The notes under the pieces were generated by a model. That model was not told the origin of the DNA, searched no databases, and saw only the letters and a list, made by a program, of their open reading frames with translations. From contig JARBJD010000309.1 in assembly GCA_033064195.1 (NCBI GenBank), positions 1 through 64,000 of the forward strand: DNA of 64,000 bases. The letters run 5' to 3'. Within the stretch, counting starts at the first letter, position 1. Each line of letters begins with the position of its first letter. Position numbers and translations under genes: made by a program. Shown here piece after piece: positions 46,341 through 57,500 of the stretch. This DNA comes from Blattamonas nauphoetae (lineage: Eukaryota > Preaxostyla > Oxymonadida).

Positions 46341-47402
46341 ATGGCAACAACAACACATTCAATGAACACATCCACTGATGCCCCTCTGAATTGTCCACAA
46401 GAATCAACTTCAATTGTCATCCATTTGCATGAACCATTCCTCAAATTCGATCCCACTTCAGATTTGTCATTCGAAGACCAATCAAAGATTTACTGCTCGC
46501 TTGTTGCCCTCGTGAAAGCCAAGTGCCCACTTGACGATGCCCTTCAAGAAAGAGCCGTCCGATTTCTGAAGAGCCTCCGACCGGAGTGGGGCGAAGATCT
46601 TGCAGCGAAACTCATCACTGAACTCGTTCCCTCAACAGCCGGATCGCCTTCTGGCTTTATTGATAGTATTATCACTCTTCTGTCGTCTCCACATTCGATA
46701 TTGAGGGCAGCAGCGTTGTCGTTCGTTCGACAAGCAACAGTAGTCTCATCAACAGAAATTCGATGTCTTCTTATGGAATCAGATCTCGTCAGCAAAGTAT
46801 TAACGTCTGTTCATCTTCACACCCCGCCTATCGCAGGAACTGAAACAATATTCAACAATCTCATCAGAATCGTCTGAAATTGTGTCGATCCCGCATTTCC
46901 ATTCTCTGTGCGTGCACTTGGAATCACTACTGCTGTTGACGAATCCAACCATCGTGAAATGATTTTTCAGAAGGTCGTCCTTCCATCGTCTCAATTTGTG
47001 ACATTTCTGATCTCAAATCGATATACTCTCGATGAAAAGTTGTTCGATTCCTTCATGTTTCTGTTGACCACACAAATTCGAATAAGCTCATTTCATCGTC
47101 CAACATTGGATTTTGTTCTCGCATCTCCGATTGCGATGGCTTTCTCAAGTTGTCTCTCGATCGTCGACAATGATTATCGCCTCGGCGCGAATATCTCCAA
47201 AATCAACCGTTCACTCAGAGAATGGACTGAAGAAGGACAAGAAGTGGTCCAATCTTCGAAACAGATGCTGCAAGCACTGTTTTCGGAAGGCTTCAAAGAC
47301 ACACTCGAACAAATGATGAAACATGACAAAAGTGCATATTATGGTCTCCGTGTTGTTGAAGAGTGTTACCTTCTCTCACAGGAACTGGGATCGAATGTGT
47401 GA
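46341..47402 (+). pseudogene. NHREM family copy 5, one nonsense codon
   Basis: The ATG at 46341 (MATTTHSMNTSTDAPLNC) agrees with the conserved family start. The frame is open for 353 codons to TGA at 47402 except TGA at 46875-46877 (FNNLIRIV-stop-NCVDPAFPF). Paralogues have Arg, Asn or Asp there (IIVRDCLFL), and CGA to TGA is one transition. The NHREM motif is SNHREMIFQKVVLPSSQF. No element is inserted. It is a recently inactivated copy unless the stop is an assembly error. Confidence 0.75.
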
Positions 47403-47429
47403 GAATATCACAAGTTGCTCCTCAAATGA

Positions 47430-47760
47430 CACATCGAAGCCGCCTCTCTCGAATGACTCCAAAATGATTTCTGCGGACTCTCCTCGGATGTTGGGAATGC
47501 GATGATTGCTGGTGCAGATGAACAGATTCTGGGATCGCCTCCAATCGTCCAGAAATGGTTCGCTCTTTTGGGTTGGTCGTTCTCGACGCGGCTGTCTTTG
47601 ACTGTCACATCGTCAACCGTCCTCTCTCCACACAATTCCTTGCGTCCCTGAACGATGCATTATGACCTGATTATCTTTCCCAATCTCGACTTTTGGACCA
47701 TCTCTAAAACTCGTCTCGTTTATCTCGTCGAAATGGGATGTGCCCCACATTCCCGCCCTC
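47430..47760 (+). repeat. Conserved 3' block, copy 5
   Basis: Same block as after copies 2, 3, 6, 7 and 8, in the sense orientation of copy 5. Confidence 0.7.
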
Positions 47761-47789
47761 CTACAGCCATCCCCGTTTTCTTCTGTGAT

Positions 47790-48790
47790 CATCACGCCGG
47801 TTGACTATCCCCTCACTCGTTATTCTCGTTCCTGAAACCGATCCCAGACAGCCATCCAAAATCAAAGAATACACACAACTCCCGACGACTCTATTTCTCA
47901 ACACCATGTTTTCTCTGCATTGTTCGTCGTCAGAGATGGAACAACTTGTTGCGCAACTGGTTCCTGCCGTTCAACCGTAATCTCACATTCAGAGGCGACG
48001 AAGCTTGTCAACAGAGCCCAAAATCCGCTCTGATGTCGATTCTGGACAACATCCAAGTTGGTTTGCCAATCAACGGATAAGAAGGAATGGCTCAACCCAC
48101 AAAGCGCTGTTCAGATGTCGCTTTTGGAAGGCTGAATGATCGCCCGATTTCTCGCCCTTTGGACTGTGCATGCGTTGAATCGCTTTTCCGACGATGCGGA
48201 ACTCCATCACGCCAACACTCCTCCAAACGAGCTCTCTTCTCAACACTGTCGTCACTCTCTTCAGATCGCCGTCAATTCCACTCCAAACGACAGGATGGAC
48301 TCCACAACGCCGCTGGCACAATCCAAACTGGAATTCTCAGCCATCTCGTTCCTCTGCTGGAATTGGATTCTGCGCTGGTGTTTTCGTCGTTCATCACTTC
48401 CAACACAGTCAGACGAGTTTGGAGTTGCACTGTTGTCATTTTCTGATGTTGATCCATTCTTCGATGGAACACGGTTGGATTGGCCTGCCCTTCTTCTGTC
48501 CTGCTGACTCAATTTCTTGCTTTTCTGAGCACGAATTCTTTTTCACTGAACTGGGCGGTATCGATCTTGATCAAAACCCAACTCGCGCCCAACTGTTTCA
48601 ATATGCCATTTTCGGACGAATTTTGCCCTTGTCATGTCTTTGCCATGAACGAGAATCGTCACCTCTTTTTGTCCATCCATCGCGCTCGCATCTCTCCACC
48701 ATCCACAATTCGAAAGTATTGGCTTCACCTGCGTTGATTGTTGGTTTGGGAATTGATTCTTGTTCGGATGCGGACATTGAATGAGAACTA
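47790..48790 (+). pseudogene. SSEMEQL-type gene remnant downstream of copy 5
   Basis: Coding-like pieces are LFLNTMFSLHCSSSEMEQLV (about 47892), a middle part close to the I3 cargo (48110-48420; HLVPLLELDSALVFSSFITS) and a tail IDLDQNPTRAQLFQYAIFGR (about 48560). They fall in different frames. Shorter homologous sequence occurs at 52.55-52.72 kb. The segment behaves as a second repeated unit 3' of NHREM genes. No function was recognised. Confidence 0.45.
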
Positions 48791-48934
48791 CTCGACGAAA
48801 GTCCAACATGCCAGGCCGAAAGATATTCGTTGCCAGTGATGGCTCATTTCATTCTTCTCTCAATCTTCATTTTATTTCTTCAAACAATGCGATAATTGTG
48901 CGTGAAGTTTCCTGAGAATGAGTGATTATCGACC

Positions 48935-48949
48935 AATGGGATGATCCTC
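48935..48949 (+). promoter_or_regulatory. Pre-start motif of NHREM copy 6
   Basis: AATGGGATGATCCTC, 26 nt before the ATG at 48961. It contains ATG-GGA-TGA, a two-codon upstream ORF out of frame with the gene. Confidence 0.5.
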
Positions 48950-48960
48950 TCCTCTTTTCA

Positions 48961-50365
48961 ATGGAAAATGAAACAGTTTCTTTCAAAGCTTCTAACGATA
49001 CCTTATCGACTGACTCTCAGAAATCACCTTTGATTATCAAGTTTAAGGAGGAACCTTTCCTGTCCTTCGACGAAAACTCAGAATTGTCGTTCTCTGAGAA
49101 ATCAACCATTTACCGTTCTCTTGTTGCTCTTGTGAAAGCTGATTACCCGTTGAACAATGCCCTTGAAGACAAAGCTGCCAAATTTTTGAAGATCCTCGAA
49201 CCAAAATGGAGGGATGAACAGTTTGCGAACATACAGGGTGAGCCAAAAGTAACCTTCTCTAGGGGCCGATCAAAGCCTTTTTCGACAAAAGTTAAAAAAG
49301 AGAGTTTCAAGACGTGAAATATGAAGAGAGTGATCATTAAAGCTTAACTGAATTCTCGTTCGTTTTTTGTCAGAAATCGGGACATGCGAACGATCTGACT
49401 TCATTCGTACACTGCACTGAAGTTGATTAGAAAGAAATCAGTGAATGAGGTGGTGAGCAAACAGTATAGCGACAACGATCTCTATTTGATGTTTGTTTTC
49501 GAAAAGATGACATAAAAACACAATTGTGGGATGAAGGTTACTTTTGGCTCACCCTGTACTCGTCACTGACCTCGTTCACTCTTCAGACGGATCGTGTGCT
49601 GGCTTTATTTCGAGCATTCTGACTCTGGTGTCATCTCCCCACTCGATGATAGTCATGGCAGCGTTGTCGTTCCTCAACAAAACAATGAAAGTTGTGTCAC
49701 CTGCAATTCGATGTCCTCTCGCGGAATCGGATCTCATTTCCAATGTCTTAGAAACCATTCAACCTCACACACTACCCATTTCACAAAAAGAAACCATTAT
49801 CGCCCATCTCATCCAAATCATCGACGATTGTATCCTGCTTGCGCTTCCATTTTCTCTCGAACAACTTGGCATCACTGATACAGTCGACGAATACAACCAT
49901 CGTGAAATGATCTTTCAGAAGATCGTTCTTCCATCATCTCAATTTTTCATCTTTCTGATCTCAAATCGGTATAGTCTCAGACAGGCCTTGTTGGACTCAT
50001 TCATGGAGCTATTAGCCGTACTCCTTCGAATGTGCCCATTTCATCGTCCAACGTTGGAATATGTTCTCGCATCTCCGATTGCGATGGCATTCTCAAGTTG
50101 TCTTTCGATCGTCGAAAATGATGAACATATTGTTGTTTCTCTCCTCCACATCCACTGTTTGGTGGGAGCTTGCTTGACAGAAGGTGTTGAATTTGTCAAA
50201 TGTGGGAAACGGATGATGCAAGCTCTGTTTTCGGAAGGCTTCGAAGACACACTCGAACAGATGATCAAATTCGACAAAGATACAAATTGTGGTCATGGTG
50301 TTGAAAAATCTTGTCGCTCCATCTCGAAATTGCTGGGATCGAATATGGAATTCACTGGCTGGTGA
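48961..50365 (+). pseudogene. NHREM family copy 6, split by a mariner miniature element
   Basis: The first piece, 48961-49233, encodes MENETVSFKASNDTLSTDSQ to LEPKWRDEQFANI. The second, 49559-50365, encodes LVTDLVHSSDGSCAGFISSI to LLGSNMEFTGW, TGA. Skipping 49234-49556 and one TA leaves 1080 nt and joins FANI-LVTDLVHSS in frame, as in paralogues (AKLVTDLVPSS). NHREM is present (YNHREMIFQKIVLPSSQF). With the element in place translation runs into the insert and stops at 49317. Apart from the insertion the gene is intact at 359 aa, so the event is recent. Confidence 0.8.
49234..49556. mobile_element. 323-bp mariner-derived miniature element in copy 6
   Basis: The perfect inverted ends CAGGGTGAGCCAAAAG... 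span about 23 bp and are flanked by TA at 49232-49233 and 49557-49558. Interior strings match the mariner at 62440-63756 on both sides of its transposase: an AACTGAATTCTCGTTCG-type string near the 3' coding end and CATGCGAACGATC around the transposase start. It is an internally deleted relative of that family with slightly different termini (GAGCC versus GATTC). Confidence 0.85.
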
Positions 50366-50389
50366 GATCTCAAATGACGCTTCGACACT

Positions 50390-50705
50390 ACCTCTCTCGA
50401 ATGACTCCACAATCATTTCTGCAGACTCTCCTCGGATGTTGGGAATGCAGTGATTGCTGGTGCCGACGAACAGATTCTGGGATCGCCTCCAATCGTCCAG
50501 AAATGGATTGCTCTTTTGGGTTCGTTGTTCTCAACGCGACTGTCTTTGACTGTCACATCGTCAACCGTCCTCTCTTCAATCAATTCCTTGCGTCCCTGAA
50601 CGGCACATTGTGACCTGGTTATCTTTCCCATTCTCGACTTTTAACCCTGTCAGAAACGCTTCTCGTTTATCTCGCCGAAATGGAATGTGCCCCACATTCC
50701 CACCA
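50390..50705 (+). repeat. Conserved 3' block, copy 6
   Basis: Same block, in the sense orientation of copy 6. Confidence 0.7.
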
Positions 50706-51069
50706 TTCTCCAGCCATCCACAATCTGTTTGAGGTGTGTTCTGATGTTTTATTCTTTTTCTGTTGATGCCCTCGGCTGGTTCATCACTCTTTGTTCTCAC
50801 CCCATTGGTCTGTTCGATCATCGCAGTGTTTTTCGATAAAACTCTCACGATACTGTTTAGGAATTCCTCTTAATGCATATATTTCCATGTCTCAACAGTT
50901 GTTTGGGCTCCATATTTGGCACGCTTCGTCACGTGCGAGTTCTCTGCAAGTCCATCGAACTTGCTCGTTATATCGAATGACTCATTTGATTCTGTTCTTC
51001 TTTGATTCTTTTCACTGACCAATTCATGTTTGGTGCAATTTGATTGTTCCGACTCAGTTCGTGACCCAA
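50706..51069. other. Intergenic between copies 6 and 7
   Basis: No gene recognised. The stretch carries the upstream region of copy 7. Confidence 0.4.
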
Positions 51070-51084
51070 AATGGGATGATCCTC
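51070..51084 (+). promoter_or_regulatory. Pre-start motif of NHREM copy 7
   Basis: AATGGGATGATCCTC, 28 nt before the ATG at 51098. Here the spacing is two bases longer than in copies 6 and 8, so the motif is not in frame with the gene. This argues that it acts as DNA or leader RNA rather than as coding sequence. Confidence 0.55.
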
Positions 51085-51097
51085 CTACGTTTGTTCA

Positions 51098-52171
51098 ATG
51101 CAAGCAGAACTTTCTCGTTCGAAAACATCTTCTGATGCCTCTTTGAATCATTCACCGAATTCATCTCCGATTGTTAAGCCTGAAGAAGAGCCTTTCCTGA
51201 ATATCGTTCACAAATCAGAATTATCGTTTGAGGAGAAATCAGCAATTTACTGTTCGCTTGTTTCCCTCGTTAAAGAGGAATATCCATTCGACAAAACTCT
51301 CCAAGACAGAGCTGCCCAGTTTTTGAAAATCCTCGAGCCGAAATTGGGCGAATTCCATTTTCCAGCAAAACTCGTCACAGACCTCGTTCCCTCTTCAGCC
51401 GGATCACCTTCTGGCTTTGTTGAGAGTATTTTCATTCTGCTGTCGTCTCACCACTCGACTGTAGTCGTAGCAGCGTTGTCATTCCTCCACCAAACAGCAG
51501 TAGAATCATCACGCCACCTTCTATGTCGTCTCGTGGAATCAGATCTCGTCACCAACGTCTTCACGTCTATTCAACCACACACCCTGATAATTCCAGGAAA
51601 CGAAACGATGTTCAACCGTCAAGTCGACATCATCAACTTTCTCGCAAATCTAGCACTTCCGAGATCTCTCGAAGAACTTGGCATTACTGCCACAGTCGAC
51701 ACACTCAACCATCGTGAAATGATCTTTCGGAAGGTCGTCCTTCCATCGTCTGAATTTGTGACATTTCTGATCTCAAATCGATGTTTCCTCAATGGAGATG
51801 TGTTGAGCTCCTTCATGTCTCTATTAGCAACACTCCTTCGAATCGGCCCATTTCATCGTCCAACATTGGAAATTGTTCTCACATCTCCGATTGTGATGGC
51901 ATTTTCATGTTGTCTCTCGTGCGTCGAAGATGATTCATTCAAATGGCGTCGTTTCACCATCTTCTACTTTGCGCTTCAAGAATGGAAAAGAGCAGGCCCA
52001 GAAGTGTCCCAATCTGGAATACGGATGATGCAAGCTCTGTTTTCGGAAGGCTTCGAAGACACTCTCGAACTGATGGTAATCCGCAATGAAAGCGGAAATT
52101 ATGGCCGCGTTCTTGTCAATGACTACCTGAATATCTCACAACAGCTGGGATTGAATGCGAAAAGACTGTGA
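51098..52171 (+). CDS. NHREM family copy 7, intact (357 aa)
   Basis: An uninterrupted family member from ATG 51098 (MQAELSRSKTSSDASLNH) to TGA 52171. There is no signal peptide or membrane span. Landmarks in order: EPFLNIVHKSELSFEEKSAI (about 31-50), LVSLVKEEYPF (about 52-62), LVTDLVPSSAGSPSGFVESI (about 88-107), LNHREMIFRKVVLPSSEFVT (about 204-223), FLISNRCFLNGDVLSSFMSL, FHRPTLEIVLTSPIVMAF, and MMQALFSEGFEDTLELM near the C-terminus. The alternation of Leu-rich amphipathic helices suggests an alpha-solenoid (HEAT/ARM-like) fold. Family membership is certain within the window; function is unknown. Confidence 0.85.
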   Translation: MQAELSRSKTSSDASLNHSPNSSPIVKPEEEPFLNIVHKSELSFEEKSAIYCSLVSLVKEEYPFDKTLQDRAAQFLKILEPKLGEFHFPAKLVTDLVPSSAGSPSGFVESIFILLSSHHSTVVVAALSFLHQTAVESSRHLLCRLVESDLVTNVFTSIQPHTLIIPGNETMFNRQVDIINFLANLALPRSLEELGITATVDTLNHREMIFRKVVLPSSEFVTFLISNRCFLNGDVLSSFMSLLATLLRIGPFHRPTLEIVLTSPIVMAFSCCLSCVEDDSFKWRRFTIFYFALQEWKRAGPEVSQSGIRMMQALFSEGFEDTLELMVIRNESGNYGRVLVNDYLNISQQLGLNAKRL

Positions 52172-52189
52172 CCGATTGAGATCTGAAGC

Positions 52190-52505
52190 GACACTTCGAA
52201 GCCGCCTCTCTCGAACGGCTAACACTGATTTCTGCGGGCTCTCCTCGGATGTTGGGAATGCTGTTATTGCTGGTGCGGAAGAACAGATTGTGGGATGGCC
52301 TCCAATCGTCCAGAAATTGTTTGCTCTTTTGGGTTGGTCGTTCTCGACGCGGCTGTCTTTGACTGTCACATCGTCAACCGTCCTCTCTCCAAACAATTCC
52401 TTGTGTCCCTGAACGATGCATTGTGACCTGATTATCTTTCCCAATCTCGACTTTTGAACATCTCCAAAACAATTCTCGTTTATCTCGTTGAAATGGGATG
52501 CACCC
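52190..52505 (+). repeat. Conserved 3' block, copy 7
   Basis: Same block, in the sense orientation of copy 7. Confidence 0.7.
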
Positions 52506-52549
52506 ATCATTCAATCCGTTCCACAGCCATCCACTATTGGTTCTCTGAT

Positions 52550-53095
52550 CATCAAGCCAGTTGAATATCCTCTCACTCATTATTCTCGTTCCTTCAACCG
52601 ATCCCAAACAGCCATCCAAAATCAAAGAACACAATCGACTCCAGCCGACTCTGTTTGTCCTCACCTGGTTTGTTCTGCCTGGTCCATCGTCAGAGATGGA
52701 ACAACTTCAGTCATTCCGGCTTCCGGTATTTGGTTCTCATTTTTTTCAAAGAAAGGGTTGATCTCAATTTGTCCGCGAATTTTAGAAAAATAAACAATTA
52801 GAGCAGTGAGTGACATTGATATGATCACACGAGATGGTTGTTTGTTCCTCAATTTCAATTTCTTCCTGCTGAAGACGGTGTGGAGACTGGTCAACCGGAC
52901 TCAAGTTGAAATTATGGATTGAACTCAATCTGAACTCATTAACGATTGCTTTATTTTCATTTTAGCATCACTTGTTCAATAATTACTGGCCTTTCCTGCT
53001 GTTTGATTGAAGAATGATAAATAGAAATGGAATTGAAAGCTCGTTCTCATTGATCACCCCTTTCTTGTTTTTTTTAAGAACCAAATACCGGAAGC
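52550..53095. other. Short SSEMEQL remnant, then intergenic
   Basis: About 52555-52710 repeats the beginning of the unit seen at 47.8 kb (FVLPGPSSEMEQL). The similarity then stops, and the rest is AT-rich without recognisable genes. GAAGCCGGAATGAC-like text occurs near 52715 (reverse complement: CCGGAAGC-type) and at 53090-53104, a short repeat straddling the stretch. Confidence 0.35.
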
Positions 53096-53099
53096 CGGA

Positions 53100-54287
53100 A
53101 TGACTGTTGTTGATCAACAGGTTGCAGTCGTTCAACAGCGCGCTCACATTCTGAAGCGAAAGGGAACATTTTTTATTTTCACTTCACAGTGAGCCTTTCT
53201 TCCACAGTTTCTTTTGATAATTCATTTTGATGTTCATTTCATGTAAAGGTGAAGATCTTCCCCACAACGTCTGTATCTCTCTGAACTGTTCATTCAAGAA
53301 ATGGCGACACATTCAGTCTCCCTCATTATTCATATCATTTTTCCTGTAATATATCCTTTCTTCAGGAATTGGAGCACAACCGAATGTACGGTTCTCGAAA
53401 GCATATTGATCGAGATTTCACACCATCTGGAAACTAGTGTGGCTTCTCTCATTTTCGTAAGTTCCAATATCTCAGTCCTGTTGGTTCAATCCGGACGTAT
53501 GATCCCCAGAGACACCGCGAAGCCACATGGCCAACAATTCGAACATTCCCCCAAGCAAATCGTCTGTTTAACAATTATCTGCCTTTTTTTAGCACTCCTC
53601 GATGTGTCACTCATCATTATTTCTATTTTTTTCAAACTTTCGCTCCTTTTTACCTCTTCATATGCTCTCCTTTTCTCTCCTCACAGGAACCAGTAATCAC
53701 ACTGATTCTGTCGAACGTGAGCTGGGACCCAAAATTCGAGCACCAGCGCCAGTTGCAAAAGCGGTTGATTTGGAAAGAGAGATGGGAGCAAAGCGGGGAG
53801 GTGTGCTTATTCTTTCTTTCAACGATCAAAGTCACGAATGCTCGAAACGGCATCCCGTGCCGACGAGGCGGAGACAAAGCATATGGAACAGTGGAATACT
53901 CTCCCGGGTTTTATCAACAGCCCTCTCTTCCTTCGAGAGTTCCAGTTTTCGAGTTTGATCTTGTCGCTTTTGGCAATTAAGGCATTTTCTCTCTGTTTCA
54001 GCAAAACTATGAATATGACATCTTCACTACATCCATCTTCTGCACTTGCAACGGCTGTTATTTCGGCCCCAAACCGAAATTGGGTCGAAGAAGAAAAAGA
54101 ACGACAAAAACAGGAAGAATTGGAGAAAGCTCGGAAAGAAGTTGAAGAATTGAATAAATGGGCCTTTGATGAGAAAAGGAAGGAAGAATCGAAGAAATTG
54201 AAAGAAGCTGCAAAGAAGGACGAGACTGAAGGAAAAGAACGCGTCCAAAGTGCCACAAAGAAAGGCAAGAAGGCTAAAGCCAAGTGA
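53100..54287 (+). CDS. Small multi-exon coiled-coil protein, unidentified
   Basis: Exon-like pieces: ATG 53100 with MTVVDQQVAVVQQRAHILKR; after TTCTTCAG (53358-53365) LEHNRMYGSRKHIDRDFTPS; then SVERELGPKIRAPAPVAKAV continuing DLEREMGAKRGG (about 53705-53800). Next is METASRADEAETK-like sequence with KHMEQWNTLP (about 53840-53905). After TTTCAG (about 53996-54001) the last exon has VEEEKERQKQEELEKARKEV, EELNKWAFDEKRKEESKKLK and a Lys-rich tail KKGKKAKAK, TGA 54287. The last exon is strongly predicted as coiled coil. Exon borders other than the acceptors are provisional. Function unknown. It lies 255 bp upstream of the ASPM-like gene in the same orientation, and no mobile element is inserted. 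Confidence 0.5.
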
Positions 54288-54541
54288 GACAGCTCCTCTT
54301 TGTTGTGTTCATCTGAAATTTAGTATTTGAGTCTTGTTTTCATCATTTCCATTTCATACCCTTCTTGATTGTCTGAGCAGTCGTGTCATCTTTTCTCTGC
54401 TATCGCATTCTTATCTCCCGTCAATGCTCTACACACAGTGACGATGAGAGAGGGAGAAGTGAGTTTCGAAGTAACGAATCAGACTCAGGTCATTTCAAAG
54501 AATGATTTTTGATCCACCCAAAAATTACTTTTTCTATTTGA

Positions 54542-57500
54542 ATGAACGCAGCATTTCAAGCGATTGCGGTATGATTTCACATTCCAGATCATATAAAATT
54601 CTCTTTAAATCGAATTCACCTCCTTGATTTTAGACACCAACGTGTCATAGAACGTACAAAGAGAATCTTCCAGATTCAACTCCCAATCGTCTTTTCACTG
54701 ATCAAAAGGATAATATTCTTGAAAATGATAACCAGCTTTCTGCAACTCCAAAACCTAGCAGTGATGATATCCAAGTTCTCGATTTCACAACAAGATTAGA
54801 GCAGACAGTCGTCAGAAAGTTCAATTCAATCCTCTCCCCATTTTCTCCCGATTCATGGACAAAAGTCATTTCTCCCTCACTTCTTCCGCCAAATTCAGCT
54901 GGTCTCTGGAGTCCTATTATCTCCGAACCTTTCATCTCACTGAGAAACGAATACGACAAATTCATGACGCTTTTTGATCGGAACAGACTGAAGCTATCAA
55001 ACACTCTAAGCATTCCAACAAACGCCCAACTGAAAAACCGACTTAGCTCGCTTTTCGGTTCAAATTATGATCCTCTCTGGCTCTCAATCGGGATGATCTG
55101 GATTCTGCAAAAGCCGATCGGTCAGAAGAAGAAATCTGGATGTGTAAAGATCCCTGATAAAGCTACTCTTCAGAGCATACTAAAAGAGGCATTCCCGTCT
55201 CAAGAAAAAGCTATCACTCCATATCTGAAGAAACTCTTGTTCTTGCCAGTATTTCTTGATCACCTCCACGCTATGCAACAATCTCACCCAACATCCTCGG
55301 AAAATGGGGAGATCTCGCCTTCAACAGAACTCGGCGTCAACAGACCACTCTTATTTCAGGCCTCTTCCACTCAAAAATCATCTCGCGAAATTTTGGATAT
55401 TCTAGGCCAAAATTTGCTGGTCGGGACGGCTTCTCTTTCCCGGCAATTGAAGACAGACAGATTGGAAGTGAAATATGGGCAAACAGCGCATGATGAATAT
55501 GATTGTTGCGTGCGGTTGGCTAGCCTCGACTTTTGCGACGGTGCGCGATTAGCAAAGCTTGTCGACACACTCCGAAGTGAGCTCCGATCAGAAAATGTCC
55601 AACACACGCCGCTATTTCCAACATTAACCCTTCCAGCGACATCACAAGCACAAAAAAAGCGAAACATCCAGATTGTTCTGGACAGCCTCCAGAAAGACGA
55701 ATCTCGCCCGTATTCTTCTGAGTTCGAGACCACTCTCGTTGACGAGCTTCAGTCACTTTTTGAGGCAACGACACCGTCTGAACAGACCATAACGAGAGGA
55801 CCTGCGGACAGGATGGATCTGTCGTGGGTGCAAACCGACGAGATCGTTGTTGGGCATCGTCAAAAAACGCTTGCTCTATGCATCCGAATCATGTTTTATT
55901 TTGATCGAGAAATATCGTGGTTTGCACATGCTGAAGACACGACGGATGGATCGGCCCCGATCATGCCCAAAAACAACAAGGAAGCAGCTTCCCTGGTCGC
56001 GTCATGGGTAAGAAACCATATTTCATCTCTTCTCGCACCATCGCCTGCACAAACGCCCCTCCTTGACATTCTGCATTCTGGGCAGCTGGTTTGTCAGCTC
56101 ATCCATATCCACCTTCCAGAGCTCATCCCTCTGTACAAAATGAACTCGATATGGCTTCAAGAAGGATCGTCTGCATTCAATTCCCTCGATTCTCTCTCGT
56201 ATTCGGAGAAATTGAAGATAAGACAAATTGAGGGACGGATCACAAAAGTCGGATGGTGGGAAATGGCCCGCAATAGTCTTCGTCGAATGGGCGGTGTTGG
56301 AGACGTAGTTGATGAATGTGCCCTCCTCTGGGCCCACCACGATCCATCCGCAAACACTCCATTTCGTCTCCCTCCAGCTCTCCTCTCGTCATCCATTCTG
56401 TACACCTTCAACCGACTCTCGTCGCTGTCTCGCACTGTCTGCCAAACACATCACGCCGCAGTTGTTATTCAGTCCGCGTGGCGAGGGTGGAGGGAGCGAC
56501 ATGCGGCGGGAGAGAGGAGAGAAGGGATGATGGGAGGAGTTGAGAAGCGTGTCTGGTTGGATGCATCCAAAGTTGCAGTCCGAGTTCCAAAAGTGAGTGA
56601 AGAGGAAGAGGAGGATGATGAATGCGATTCAGAACACGATGAATGCGATTCAGAGCACGATGAACGCATGCTGAAGGATGAAATCACAGAACAACACGAT
56701 GTCGGTTCTGATTTGGAAGCTGACCATGAACAGAACACGCAGAGAGATGAAGAAAGAATTACGAACGAACAGATCGACACTGTAGTCAATGAACAAGACA
56801 TAAGAGAGGAAGAACATGAACAGATCATGCAAAGAGATGAGACAAAAGAAGACAAAGAGGACATCTGGCAATGCGAAGGAGAACATGGCACTGAACAACA
56901 GAAACAGATATCTTTCGAAGGAGAAGATGCCACTTGCGAAGGTCGTCTCGAAGATGAGGAGGAACTGACACCAAGCGAGACAAACGTGTGTTCTGACGAT
57001 GGAAACAATGATCCCAAAATGAAAGAGGAAGAAAATGAACAGATTTTGGATCGGAAGGAAATGTCGGACACGAAAATCGAATCAGATGCCGTTTCAGCCT
57101 CCCATCTCCTTTCACAACCTGTCGAGACGTGTTCGCTCCATCCATCACACTCGAACACATCCCAATCACCCGAATCCACTCCCACTCGCCTCCCCACCAC
57201 ACCATCCACTCCAACCCAATCTCCAATCAACTCAGCCATCTCCGAACTTCTCTCAGCCCTCTCCCAGCCTTCCTCTCCAACCGACCCAACCGACGGAAAC
57301 ATCGACAGCGACGATGAATCAGACGACTCTGAATCATCGACATCCAAACCACAACACCAACACTCTCACCAACCATCGATTCTTGAGAAAGCACAAAGGC
57401 CTCCATGCGTGCGAAAGATCCGATTTTCAGAATCGAACAGTTCGGAAGAGAAGGCGTTTGGCGCTCTCCATTCGTCACCTTATCCATTTGTGAAGATCGC

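Noticed and set aside
54502-54568. Earlier ATG (MIFDPPKNYFFYLNERS) as start of the ASPM-like protein
   Set aside because: It is attractive by composition, but joining it through the visible 65-nt intron puts the long exon out of frame. The ATG at 54542 keeps the frame.
56469-57347. Minus-strand 292-aa Ser/Cys-rich ORF
   Set aside because: Antisense shadow of the acidic repeats of the ASPM-like gene.
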